Positions 7,413-15,437 are shown, counted from the stretch's first letter. The stretch is DNA of 18,912 nt from QHCE01 sp041743105 (GCA_041743105.1 JBGTNI010000020.1:1-18912), one strand, 5' to 3'. Translations and numbers: made by a program. Notes: a model not told the origin generated them from the sequence alone.

Positions 7413-8611
7413 CTCACCGTGCGGCCGCGGTGCAGCGCTATGCCCAGGCAACACAGCGCGGTGAGCACAGCGACCGCGATGCCGGCCAGCAGTAGTAACC
7501 ACGAGGTCGGCAGGCCCTCTTGCTGTCGCGGCTCGGCAGTGGGAATCCCGCCCGGCTTACCCGGTCGCATAGGTTCGGCGCCTGAGACTGCCACCGCGTC
7601 GTCGGCCGCAGCCCGTGCAGCAGACCCGTTGCGGAGCGGATTGGCAGCCACCATCGACACGCGCGCGGTGATGGCACGGGTGGGATTGACGATGCCATAA
7701 CCGAACTGATCGTCCCTGCCCGGCTGGCCGTAATCCCACGCCGTGGATATCAGACGCTTCACAACGGTGGCGGCATTGAGTTCGGGATGGGCTGCGCGCA
7801 CCAGCGCCGCCGACGCCGCCACCAGCGGTGCGGCAAAACTGGTGCCCTGCACGGTCTGGTATCCGCCACCTGGATGAGCCATGACGATCTCGGTCGCCGG
7901 TGCTGACATCACGGTCGCGTCGCCGGTCAGCGAGCCTTTCCAAAAGCTGCCTTGCTTAGTCATTCCAGCGACGGCCACGGCCCCTGGCTCCCGCGCAGGA
8001 TGCCAGACCCGGTTTCCACGTCCATTGGACACGTTGCCGGTGCATGCCACGACAACGACGTCGCGGTCGGCCGCGTAACTCAGCGCGTCGCTAAGAGTCG
8101 CGGCTGACTGGCCGCCACCGAGCGAGAGGTTGATGACATCGGCTCCATGGTCAGTTGCCCAGCGCACCGCCAAAGCGACCTGCGACGCCGAGTCGTACTC
8201 ATTGCGCCGATCAAGCACCCGTATCGGCAAGATCTTCACACCGGGTGCTATTCCCACCACTCCGCGAGCGTCGGCAGCTCCTGCGATCAATGACGCCACA
8301 CCTGTGCCGTGTCCCACCTCGTCGCGCCGCCCGTCAGTGGAGCCGTCGACGAAGTCGTGACCGGGAAGCACCCGTCCTCGAAGATCGGGATGGGTCGCGT
8401 CCACGCCCGAATCGATCACTGCCACCACTACACCGCGACCGGTGGAGTACTTCCAGGCTTCGTCGACTCGCAAGAATCCTAGTTGCCACTGAGCGTCACG
8501 TACGCCATCTGCGCCGACCGCGACCGGCGAGGCCAGCCCCAGCAATGCAGCGACTAGCGTCACGATCAGAGTCCGACGGATCCGGCTGGTCCGTCTGCTG
8601 CGCCCGCTCAT
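7409..8611 (-). CDS. Secreted, membrane-anchored subtilisin-family (S8) protease, mycosin-like
   Basis: A 400-residue serine protease. It has a signal peptide (about 10–34), a subtilase domain with Asp67 (VIDSGVDATHPDL), His101 (GHGTGVAS), oxyanion Asn193 and Ser258 (GTSFAAP), a Pro/Ala-rich stalk (about 320–368), and a C-terminal transmembrane helix (371–393) with a short basic tail. This layout is that of type VII secretion mycosins (MycP) and related actinobacterial membrane subtilases. No ESX genes are present in the window, so a type VII role is not supported here. It is the third gene of a minus-strand operon behind ephE (43-bp gap). In M. tuberculosis the neighbouring protease gene Rv3668c is chymotrypsin-like. 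The stop codons of this gene and marP share the palindrome CTAG. Confidence 0.9.
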   Translation of the reverse strand: MSGRSRRTSRIRRTLIVTLVAALLGLASPVAVGADGVRDAQWQLGFLRVDEAWKYSTGRGVVVAVIDSGVDATHPDLRGRVLPGHDFVDGSTDGRRDEVGHGTGVASLIAGAADARGVVGIAPGVKILPIRVLDRRNEYDSASQVALAVRWATDHGADVINLSLGGGQSAATLSDALSYAADRDVVVVACTGNVSNGRGNRVWHPAREPGAVAVAGMTKQGSFWKGSLTGDATVMSAPATEIVMAHPGGGYQTVQGTSFAAPLVAASAALVRAAHPELNAATVVKRLISTAWDYGQPGRDDQFGYGIVNPTRAITARVSMVAANPLRNGSAARAAADDAVAVSGAEPMRPGKPGGIPTAEPRQQEGLPTSWLLLLAGIAVAVLTALCCLGIALHRGRTVS

Positions 8612-8654
8612 ACCGCAAGTGTGACCTGCCGAAACGCCTCATGGTTACGCGACC

Positions 8655-9578
8655 TCATAAACTCGCATCTGCCCAGCTCAGCAAAGCTTCGTTGACTGCT
8701 TGAGGTGCCTCGAGGTGGGGAAAGTGGCCGATCCCGTCGAGCTGTCGGTATTCGTACGTTCCATGCAGATACTGCCGCGCCCCGTGCACGGTCGCGGGGA
8801 GCACGCAGCCGTCGACACTGCCGTGTAGCTGGAGCACAGGTTGTTCGATCGGTGCAGTCATCATCGACGAAAACCGCCATCCGCTACGCCTGGTCAACGA
8901 ACGAACCGCCCAGCGGTAGTACTCCAGTGCGCAGAATGCGACGCGATCGGTGCGCATAGCGGTTGCACAGGCGTCGGCGTGTGCACCGCACTCAGGCGTG
9001 TTCTGCCAGTCAGGGCCTGCCCATCGGTACACCAGGTTGGCGATGTATGCCCCACCATTACGAGTCAGGACATGCTCGTAGCGCGGTAACTGGAACGTCC
9101 ACATGTGACGCAGTGCCGCGCGTTGCTGTCGGTCGCGCAGTATGGCTCTTCGTAGCAGCAGTGGATGCGCCGCGCCGAGGACCGCAAGCTTGCGCACTAA
9201 GCGCGGATGGAAGGCCGCAGCGCTCCATCCCAGCGCACCGCCCCAATCGTGGCCGACGACCAGCGCGCTACGTTCACCGAGAGCCCGAATGACGCCGGCG
9301 ACGTCAGAGGCGAGGGTGTAGATGTCATAGCCACGGGGTGGCTTGTCCGATGCGCCGTAGCCGCGTAGATCCATCGCCGCCGCGCGGTACCCGGCACTGG
9401 CGAACGCCGTCAGCTGCTCTCGCCAGGTCCACCAGAAATCGGGAAATCCGTGCAGAAAGAGCACCAGCCGACCGGTGCCACACTCGGCGATGTGAAAGCG
9501 ATTGCCGTTGGCGTTGATAAAACGGTGCGTCCACGGCCCCGGCAGCAGTAGCGCTTGCGCATCGACTTGATCTTTCAT
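8655..9578 (-). CDS. ephE: Alpha/beta-hydrolase, epoxide hydrolase-like (EphE)
   Basis: A 307-residue alpha/beta-hydrolase. HGFPDFWW (43–50) is the oxyanion-hole motif of epoxide hydrolases, GHDWGG (109–114) places the nucleophile at Asp111, and the likely acid and base are Asp256 (HGSVDGCVL) and His285 (GIGHFPHLE). An Asp nucleophile argues for an epoxide hydrolase or haloalkane dehalogenase rather than a Ser esterase. A cap domain lies between about 140 and 240; candidate lid tyrosines (167, 221) need a structural model. Position and orientation next to marP match M. tuberculosis ephE (Rv3670). It follows a 4-TM protein gene by 40 bp and precedes the subtilase, so the three are probably cotranscribed. 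The natural substrate is unknown; the symbol rests on synteny plus family. Confidence 0.85.
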   Translation of the reverse strand: MKDQVDAQALLLPGPWTHRFINANGNRFHIAECGTGRLVLFLHGFPDFWWTWREQLTAFASAGYRAAAMDLRGYGASDKPPRGYDIYTLASDVAGVIRALGERSALVVGHDWGGALGWSAAAFHPRLVRKLAVLGAAHPLLLRRAILRDRQQRAALRHMWTFQLPRYEHVLTRNGGAYIANLVYRWAGPDWQNTPECGAHADACATAMRTDRVAFCALEYYRWAVRSLTRRSGWRFSSMMTAPIEQPVLQLHGSVDGCVLPATVHGARQYLHGTYEYRQLDGIGHFPHLEAPQAVNEALLSWADASL

Positions 9579-9618
9579 GGCAACACGCTAGCGTCTCACC
9601 ACGGACTGCGGCCGGGTA

Positions 9619-10278
9619 TCACTGCGGCGAGGTGGCAGATGCAACTGGCGACGGCGCCGTACTGCTTCGAGGAAACAGCGTCGGTCCGACGTCATAGAGG
9701 TTCATGACTGCACCCACGCAGCACAGCAACGCGAAACCCAACATGAGGTAGCCGCCGGCGGCGAAGTCGATGCCGTTGGCGAAAGCCTTATCTCCAAGGT
9801 ATTGCGCATAGTTGCTGCCGAAGACCACCGACTTGGCTGAGGTGGCATAGCCCAGCAACGTCACGAACGCGAACGTCGAGGTGACCACTTGCAGCTGCTG
9901 CCCGGTGAAACGCAGCACGGTAATGGGTCGGCGCAGCATGTAGCTCACCACGCAGAGGCCACCGGCGGTCGTGGCTCCTATCACCACGAACCAGGTGATA
10001 GGAGCCATGAATGTCTGCGCCTCCCAAGCGTTGAACCACACGTCGAAGCCGCTGCGTTCAATCGGGCCGCGCAATGCATCGCTGTAGGAGACAAACGGCA
10101 AAAACGAGAACAGGAACACGAAGACACCCCCGATGATGACGAGCGCGTCTCCCACCCGGAATCGAGAGGTCATCCGGGGAGCTTCTGGCCAGTTGGGTGG
10201 CGCAGGCTCGTGGCCGCTGCTCACAGAGCTGTGGGGGAAACTCTGCTGCGGGCCGTGGGGGGAGTCATAGGAGCTCAA
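9619..10278 (-). CDS. Four-transmembrane-helix membrane protein, function unknown
   Basis: A 219-residue protein. The N-terminal tail (1–40) is Ser/Pro/His-rich and probably disordered. Four hydrophobic helices lie at about 43–65, 91–114, 128–146 and 172–194, followed by a Ser/Pro-rich C-terminus. I recognise no catalytic motif. The start is TTG at 10278 with GAGAGGAC about 8 nt upstream; no in-frame ATG fits better. It is the first gene of the minus-strand operon with ephE and the subtilase, in the position of the membrane protein gene Rv3669, but I do not see clear sequence resemblance. An accessory role for the neighbouring exported enzymes is possible but untested. Confidence 0.8.
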   Translation of the reverse strand: MSSYDSPHGPQQSFPHSSVSSGHEPAPPNWPEAPRMTSRFRVGDALVIIGGVFVFLFSFLPFVSYSDALRGPIERSGFDVWFNAWEAQTFMAPITWFVVIGATTAGGLCVVSYMLRRPITVLRFTGQQLQVVTSTFAFVTLLGYATSAKSVVFGSNYAQYLGDKAFANGIDFAAGGYLMLGFALLCCVGAVMNLYDVGPTLFPRSSTAPSPVASATSPQ

Positions 10279-10462
10279 CGTGCTGGTCCTCTCGTTGTGC
10301 CTGCAGCGCCGCCCATAAGTGGGCTACCTCGCGGAGACACCGACTGCCGGTGGTGGGGATCCACCCGTGACACACTTATGTACCGCGCTGGACCTGCGGG
10401 GTCAGCGGAGATCAATCGGCGTGGCCACAGTAGTACAGTCTCACGCCGCGTAGCAGGGTTTT

Positions 10463-10899
10463 GTGATATCGGGCCGGGACGGACAGCTCCCAGAGCTACG
10501 GCTACTCGACCCGTGGGGTTCGACGAGAACCTCAGCCTCTATGGCAGGGGGGGTGACGACCGGAGACATCGCCAAACATCTCTCCGACGTCTATGACACG
10601 GTCGTGTCACGGGATCTGGTCTCGCGAGTGACCGATCAGATCATCGAGGATATGAGGGCATGGGAGTCACGTCACCCTCGATCCGGTCTAACCTGATCGA
10701 CGCGATCGCGCTCAAAATCGCTGGTACGGCTAAGTCGCGAACCGGCCCGTCTATGTCCCCTCGGTATCGACATCCACCGTTTTCCGTGACGTTCTCGGGC
10801 TTGTGGGTCGAGCCCGGCGGCGGTGAGGGAGCCAAGCAATGGATCAACATGCTGGCCGAGTTGCGCAACCGTGGCGTCAGCGACGCATCCGCGGAGCCA
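10463..10899 (+). pseudogene. Decayed IS256-family (Mutator-type) transposase fragment
   Basis: Pieces of an IS256 transposase occur in succession but in different frames. GFDENLSLYGRG (10516 on) is followed by GVTTGDIAKHLSDVYDTVVS, SRVTDQIIEDMRAWESR, then LDPV, IDAIALKI, VANRPVYV and finally GLWVEPGGGEGAKQWINML and AELRNRGVSDA. The first frame change lies at a run of seven G (10547–10553); at least three more shifts and a stop follow. The N-terminal part and everything after about 10899, including the last catalytic Glu region, are missing. I found no terminal inverted repeats. The 184 bp before it (10279–10462) hold no gene I can support. It is an old, inactive insertion between the minus-strand operon and the structured RNA region. 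Confidence 0.85.
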
Positions 10900-10944
10900 G
10901 GTCGAGTTCGCAAAACAGTCTTCTTTGGGATACCAGAGCTAGGA

Positions 10945-10977
10945 CAAAAGAGACGGCGCCTCTTACGAGGCGCCGTC
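10945..10977 (-). terminator. Strong intrinsic terminator for minus-strand transcription
   Basis: A perfect 11-bp GC-rich stem (GACGGCGCCTC at 10952–10962, GAGGCGCCGTC at 10967–10977) has a 4-nt loop. Read on the minus strand it is followed by TCTTTTGT, a U-tract; on the plus strand the hairpin is followed by GTGCATAAA, so it terminates minus-strand RNA. No intact minus-strand protein gene ends here, which implies a non-coding transcript coming from 11000–11400. Confidence 0.85.
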
Positions 10978-11275
10978 GTGCATAAACCGGCTCAGGTTAC
11001 CAAGCGTGCACCTTATCGTCTCGAGTATGGATCACCATTAGGTGAATCCATACCGACTTTGCCTCCCGCGGCTGGTCGAGCGTGGGTTCCTGATGGCTAT
11101 GCGCGGAGATCAGATGCTCAGCTGACCTGCCCATCAGATCTCCGTAATACCGTTTTACCGTGACGTTTCGGGCAGGACAAGAGGTTGACCCAAGATTGTC
11201 TCCCCTGCGGCTCACCTCTTCGATGGCACCGACCTGCCGCGAAATCGCATATTCGCAGCTCGCAGGCCAGATCTC
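10945..11275 (-). ncRNA. Candidate structured RNA, Ms1/MTS2823-type, divergent from ssd
   Basis: The region has no recognisable protein but several consecutive inverted repeats. These are 11232–11263 (CCTGC..GCGAA / TTCGC..GCAGG), 11179–11220 (AAGAGGT / ACCTCTT), 11104–11144 (GGAGATC-A-GATG / CATC-A-GATCTCC) and 11021–11056 (GTATGGAT plus CACC / GGTG plus ATCCATAC), then the terminator at 10952–10977. A minus-strand -10-like hexamer (TAGATT, 11283–11288) would start a transcript near 11275, giving about 330 nt. In mycobacteria the about 300-nt RNA Ms1 (MTS2823 in M. tuberculosis), which binds core RNA polymerase, is encoded divergently from ssd (Rv3660c), the same place and orientation as here. 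Homology is inferred from synteny, size and structure; I could not align sequences. A 130-residue TTG-started ORF over the region (10997–11389) looks non-coding. The exact 5' end is uncertain. Confidence 0.6.
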
Positions 11276-11282
11276 GGCGGAA

Positions 11283-11312
11283 AATCTATGGTGACTTTCC
11301 ACAGCAGGTAAC
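11283..11312 (-). promoter_or_regulatory. Possible promoter of the structured RNA
   Basis: On the minus strand TAGATT (11288 to 11283) fits the actinobacterial -10 pattern TANNNT. At a 17–18-bp spacing upstream is TTACCT/GTTACC, a poor -35. It would place the transcript start at about 11275–11276. This is inference from pattern and distance to the terminator only. Confidence 0.3.
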
Positions 11313-11313
11313 G

Positions 11314-11394
11314 GACTCCACATCTCGACGGAGTCTGCTGGTGCTTCGTCCTCGGTAACGCCACGGTTGGGCAGTCCGCTGTAAAGCAACCGTG
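11314..11394. other. Two inverted repeats in the ssd (tad operon) upstream region
   Basis: Two hairpin-forming repeats lie between the putative RNA promoter and ssd. The first is GACTCC/GGAGTC (11314–11319, 11330–11335), extended across a bulge by CAGCA/TGCTG. The second is a perfect 8-bp CACGGTTG/CAACCGTG (11362–11369, 11387–11394), which stops 2 nt before the GGAG ribosome site (11397–11400) of ssd. They could be a leader structure controlling translation or transcription of the tad operon, or operator sites shared by the divergent units. Confidence 0.5.
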
Positions 11395-11407
11395 CCGGAG
11401 GCTCCTC

Positions 11408-12529
11408 ATGATGCCAGCGCCATCGCGGCCGCTGTTCGTGATCTCCGACGCGTGGTTGCTCGATCAGCTCTTGCAGTTGGCGGCCTCGGTAGGGGTGGAG
11501 CCCCAGCTCGCTCCCGACGTAGGCGCCGCTCGAGCGACATGGTCGTTGGCTCCCGTCGTCGTGCTCGATGCGGTCGCGGCCCGGGAATCCTCCCGACTGC
11601 AGTTGCCGCGCCGAGGCTCGATAGTGCTACTGGTAGGGCAGCACGATCCTGAAATCACTGCCATCAGCCCGCGACAGCAGGCATCAGCCGTCGACTGCGA
11701 ATCGACTGCGATCTGGCGGCTAGCCGCGGCGATCGACGCCGACCACGTCGTTGAGCTACCTGCCGGGGCGGCCTGGCTGACTGAGCGACTCAGTAGCGCC
11801 ACCCATGGGCCACAGGGTGCCGTGATAGGCGTGGTGGGTGGTCGCGGGGGTGCGGGTGCCAGCGTGCTCGCTAGCGCGCTGGCGGTGACTGCCGCCCATG
11901 TCGGTCACCGCACCATGCTGCTCGATGCCGATCCACTTGGTGGCGGACTCGACCTGTTGCTGGGCCGAGAGAGCTATGAAGGGGCGCGTTGGCCCGACGT
12001 CATCGCTGCTCCGTCTGGTGGAGTCGGTGGCGAGATCTACGATGCGCTACCTCGATTGGGTGAACTTTCACTGCTGTCGTGGGATCGCGGCGAACAGCTA
12101 CAGCTAGCCCCGCAGATCCTTCGGAAGGTGCTGACCGTGGGTCGTCGCGGTAGTGACCTCGTCGTGGTGGACCTTCCCCGCATGCCCGACGATGCGGCAC
12201 GGGTGGCGCTGGACGCAGCCGACGTCGTGGTGGTGGTTGTGCCGGCGGAGGTTCGATCTGTCGCAGCCGCCGCGCGCGTCATCGCGATGATTCGACCCCA
12301 TTGTCAGCAGTTGCGGGTGGTGGCACGTGTCCCGGCCCCCGCCGGCCTGAAGGCAGAAGAAGTCGCCGCGGCGTTGCGATTACCGCTGTTGGGCACACTT
12401 CGGTGCGAGCCATCGCTGGCACTGTCGGTCGAGAAAGGCATCGCTCCAGGCAGTACGCGACGTGGCTCGCTAGCTCAGCTGAGCGCATCGATGTTGGACC
12501 AGCTGCTCGCCGAACGCCGCAGCGCATGA
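11408..12529 (+). CDS. ssd: Ssd/CpaE/TadZ-like MinD-family ATPase-fold protein of the Tad locus
   Basis: A 373-residue protein. The N-terminal part (about 8–130) resembles a degenerate receiver-like domain of CpaE/TadZ proteins. The C-terminal MinD/ParA-like domain starts at about 137, with the deviant P-loop GGRGGAGAS (144–152), which lacks the usual Lys, then LLDADPLGGGLD (171–182) and a Walker-B-like LVVVDLP (251–257). In M. tuberculosis the orthologue in the same position (Rv3660c) is Ssd, reported to affect septum formation. In Tad systems TadZ localises the pilus machine to its site at the membrane. GGAG at 11397–11400 supports the ATG at 11408; a second ATG is at 11411. It is first in the tad operon and overlaps tadA by ATGA. 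Confidence 0.9.
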   Translation: MMPAPSRPLFVISDAWLLDQLLQLAASVGVEPQLAPDVGAARATWSLAPVVVLDAVAARESSRLQLPRRGSIVLLVGQHDPEITAISPRQQASAVDCESTAIWRLAAAIDADHVVELPAGAAWLTERLSSATHGPQGAVIGVVGGRGGAGASVLASALAVTAAHVGHRTMLLDADPLGGGLDLLLGRESYEGARWPDVIAAPSGGVGGEIYDALPRLGELSLLSWDRGEQLQLAPQILRKVLTVGRRGSDLVVVDLPRMPDDAARVALDAADVVVVVVPAEVRSVAAAARVIAMIRPHCQQLRVVARVPAPAGLKAEEVAAALRLPLLGTLRCEPSLALSVEKGIAPGSTRRGSLAQLSASMLDQLLAERRSA

Positions 12530-13683
12530 GGCCGCCGCCGAGTCTGGCAGCCCAGGTCAAGCAGTACCTGGTGGAGGCGGGATCTCCACTGACTCACGCC
12601 TGCGTCACCGCGGCGGTGCGCACGGTCGGCGGTGGCATGACAGGTAATGACGCGCTGGTGCAGCGGGTCACGCACGGGCTGCGCACTGAGCTGGTCGGAT
12701 CGGCGGAGATCAACGCGCTGCTCGACGACCTCTCGGTCACCGACGTGCTTATCAACGGCGCCGGCAGTGCCTGGGTGGACCGCGGTAGCGGTCTACAACG
12801 CATCGCGCTACCAAGCCACGGTGACATCGAACTCCACCGGATGGCGCAGCGCCTTGCGGTGGCGTGCGGTCAGCGACTCGACGAAGCGAAACCCTGGGTC
12901 GATGCTCGGCTACCCGATGGCACCCGGATGCATGCCCTGATTGCCCCGATAGCCAGTGACGGGGTGAACCTGAGCCTGCGCACGTTCCGCCCACGGGTGT
13001 TCACTCTCGGTGAGCTGGTAGACAACGGCTGCCTGCAACCACGGGCGGCGCAACTGCTGCGAGCGATCCTCACTGCCAAGCTCACATTCTTGGTAACCGG
13101 TGGCACCACCGCCGGCAAGACCACTTTCCTGGCGAGCCTGCTGGGTGAACTGCCCAGTAGCGAGCGCCTCATCGTGGTCGAGGATTCCCAGGAGTTGCGC
13201 TGTTATCACCCGCACGTCGTCTCATTGCAGGCACGGGTCCGCAACACCGACGGCGCGGGATCTGTCTCGCTGAGAGACTTAGTACGCCAGGCGCTGCGGA
13301 TGCGACCCGACCGTATCGTCGTCGGCGAGTGCCGCGGCGCGGAAGTGGTCGAGCTGTTGTGTGCGCTCAACACTGGCCACGACGGCTGTGCCGGCACGCT
13401 GCACGCCAACAGTCCGGCAGACGTTCCGGCACGGCTGGAGGCGCTGGGTGCACTCGGGGGGCTAGATCGACCAGCGCTGCATTCGCAGCTTGCCGCCTCC
13501 GTGCAGTGCGTGCTGCACATGCGACGCCACGGTGCCCGACGAATACTAGCGGAGATCGCGCTGCTGCAGCGTGATAACCACGGCGAGGTCGCCTCGCAGA
13601 CCGCCTGGGCGTTCGACGAACGCCCAACCCCCGGATGTGACGCGCTCTACACGCTGCTGGCCGATAGGACGGCGGCAGCATGA
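12526..13683 (+). CDS. tadA: TadA/CpaF-family secretion ATPase
   Basis: A 385-residue cytoplasmic ATPase of the VirB11/PilT superfamily that powers assembly of Flp pili. The Walker A motif GGTTAGKT is at 192–199 (Lys198), an Asp box (IVVEDSQELR) follows, and Walker B/His-box elements are in RPDRIVVGECRG (Gly267-Glu268) and NTGHDGCAGTLHANSP. The start is the ATG at 12526, inside the ssd stop (ATGA), although the frame is open further upstream; the overlap and the family N-terminus fix it. It also overlaps the next gene by ATGA, so ssd–tadA–tadBC are translationally coupled. All catalytic motifs look intact. Confidence 0.95.
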   Translation: MRPPPSLAAQVKQYLVEAGSPLTHACVTAAVRTVGGGMTGNDALVQRVTHGLRTELVGSAEINALLDDLSVTDVLINGAGSAWVDRGSGLQRIALPSHGDIELHRMAQRLAVACGQRLDEAKPWVDARLPDGTRMHALIAPIASDGVNLSLRTFRPRVFTLGELVDNGCLQPRAAQLLRAILTAKLTFLVTGGTTAGKTTFLASLLGELPSSERLIVVEDSQELRCYHPHVVSLQARVRNTDGAGSVSLRDLVRQALRMRPDRIVVGECRGAEVVELLCALNTGHDGCAGTLHANSPADVPARLEALGALGGLDRPALHSQLAASVQCVLHMRRHGARRILAEIALLQRDNHGEVASQTAWAFDERPTPGCDALYTLLADRTAAA

Positions 13684-15323
13684 AGGCTCTGGTGGCGCTG
13701 AATCGGCGGCGTGCGCTAGCCCGGCTGCAGAGCACTATCACCCCGACTGGCAAGCAGGTGCAGCATCGTCGGGCAATGGTGGCCGCCGCCCGCGCGTGGC
13801 ACGGTCGCTGTCTGCCGGTGTATCTGGGCGTGGCGTTAGCGGCGTGGATTACAAGCGGCATCGTGCTCGCGGTGCTGACGTGCTGTTATCTGGGACTGCT
13901 GCGGCGCGCACTGCACTCCCACGCCCAGCGGCATCGAATGCAAGCAGCCCAGCTCTTGTGCTCGGAGGCGTGTGCCGGAATCGCTGAGGATATCCGCGCG
14001 GGCCGCTCAGGGCACCTGGCTCTGGTGGGTGCCGTGGACACGATGATCGCCGGGCTGTCCCAGCTCAGATCGACATGTTCGTTCTCCGCTGTCCCCTGCG
14101 GGGACTGCGCAGCATATTTGCGTTCGATGCGTAGCTGGCACCTAGTGCGACAGGCGGCCGCCACGGACGGTGTCGGGGTAGTGGCTGCACTGCGCGCAGT
14201 CACCGAGCCACATCGGTTCTGGTGCAGCCTACTGGCTGCGGCATGGCAGCTACACGAATCGGGCATGGCCCTTGCCACGGTGCTAGACGGCCTTGACGAC
14301 GAACTTGCGTCGCAGCGTCGTCGAGGTCAGGAGCAGCGGGTGCACACCGCGGCAGCGCGCGCCACATCCATGGTGCTCGGGTTCCTGCCACCACTGGGCC
14401 TTGGTGTCGGCTATGCGATGGGGGCAGATCCAGCTGCGGTTTTACTACACACGCCGCTTGGCGCCTGTTGCGCCCTTGCCGCGGTTGCGCTGCACTGCGC
14501 AGGATGGGTTTGGGCCGACCGGATCGCAACTCTTGGCCTTGGCGACGAGCCATCTCATGCTCCGCGCGATATCGGTCCACCATTGTGGGCGCTCATCGCG
14601 CGCAGACGCCCAGCGAGCAAACGTTTGCAGGCACTGCTGCGCGCGGAGCGGCCGATCCGTAACCAGGCTACGGTCTGCCACACTCGACGCGCGAGTATTC
14701 CGTTACTGTCCCGCCCAAGTGTGCGTTGGGTGGTCGCGGGGCTAGCCGGAACCGTTACCGGCTGGATGGTCGGCACGCCCGTGCCGGCCGTTGGAGTGGG
14801 TTGCGCCACGACGGTAGCGGTAATCGGCGCGGCGCGGCTGCTGCGCCGCGCCGATAAACGGCACGCCGAGCACTCCTGGCTCGACCAGCTGCCTTACGCC
14901 TTGGTGCTGCTGTCGGGTGTGCTTGCATCCGGTGTTGCTATCGCCCAAGCCTTGTGCCTTGTCGGCGGGGCAATCGGCGAACGACTGGGCGCCAGCCTGC
15001 GGGTGGTGGGAACAGCCATGGCCCAGGGCGAGCCCATCCCCGCTGCCTGGCAGCGAGGCATCACCGAAACACCACAGACCGCTCCGCTGCTGCGAGCCTT
15101 GCGCCGAAGTGACACCAGCGGCGCCGCCCTGGCTGGCACCTGCCAGCGCTTGGCCGGTCAGCTACGCGAGCATGCTCACGCCGAAGCCTCTGCCAAGGCG
15201 GGGCGCTGCGCTGTGCTGATGATCGCGCCGCTGATGTGCTGTTTCTTGCCGGCGTTTGTGCTGCTAGGCGTGATTCCCGTGGTTGTGAGTGTTCTGTCAC
15301 AAGTCTTGGGGGTCGCGCTATGA
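13680..15323 (+). CDS. Fused TadB–TadC inner-membrane platform protein
   Basis: A 547-residue protein carrying two T2SSF-type membrane platform units in one frame. The first (about 44–283) has helices at 46–74 and 226–278 around a cytoplasmic domain and ends with the basic patch after WVWADRI. A linker (about 284–346) rich in Arg and Pro follows. The second unit has helices at 348–387, a cytoplasmic domain about 395–508 with the family's LPYALVLLSGVLASG and GTAMAQGEPIPAAW segments, and terminal helices at about 510–545. TadB and TadC anchor the TadA ATPase and drive pilin extrusion. In M. tuberculosis they are separate genes (Rv3658c, Rv3657c). No stop or internal ribosome site is evident in the linker. 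It starts with ATG at 13680, overlapping the tadA stop. Confidence 0.9.
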   Translation: MKALVALNRRRALARLQSTITPTGKQVQHRRAMVAAARAWHGRCLPVYLGVALAAWITSGIVLAVLTCCYLGLLRRALHSHAQRHRMQAAQLLCSEACAGIAEDIRAGRSGHLALVGAVDTMIAGLSQLRSTCSFSAVPCGDCAAYLRSMRSWHLVRQAAATDGVGVVAALRAVTEPHRFWCSLLAAAWQLHESGMALATVLDGLDDELASQRRRGQEQRVHTAAARATSMVLGFLPPLGLGVGYAMGADPAAVLLHTPLGACCALAAVALHCAGWVWADRIATLGLGDEPSHAPRDIGPPLWALIARRRPASKRLQALLRAERPIRNQATVCHTRRASIPLLSRPSVRWVVAGLAGTVTGWMVGTPVPAVGVGCATTVAVIGAARLLRRADKRHAEHSWLDQLPYALVLLSGVLASGVAIAQALCLVGGAIGERLGASLRVVGTAMAQGEPIPAAWQRGITETPQTAPLLRALRRSDTSGAALAGTCQRLAGQLREHAHAEASAKAGRCAVLMIAPLMCCFLPAFVLLGVIPVVVSVLSQVLGVAL

Positions 15324-15437
15324 GCCACGCCACGGCTCGGCATCGAATCGGGCGCCGTGCCGCCGAACCGCACCCCCTCATGGCTACTCGACACAAGGTC
15401 GAAGTAGCGGGAATTGACACAGTTAAAGGAGCGGATT

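Noticed and set aside
10594..10609. Inverted repeat TGACACG/CGTGTCA as a possible operator
   Set aside because: It falls inside the conserved DVYDTVVSRD-type segment of the IS256 remnant, so coding sequence explains it.
10945..11275. RNase P RNA, tmRNA or SRP RNA as the identity of the structured region
   Set aside because: The universal RNase P motifs (such as GAGGAAAGTCC), tmRNA ends with GTTCRA T-loop, and the SRP apical motif were not found on either strand.
10997..11389. 130-residue minus-strand ORF with TTG start over the structured region
   Set aside because: It has no recognisable motif and no family resemblance, and the sequence is dominated by inverted repeats and ends at a terminator, which fits a structured RNA better than a protein.
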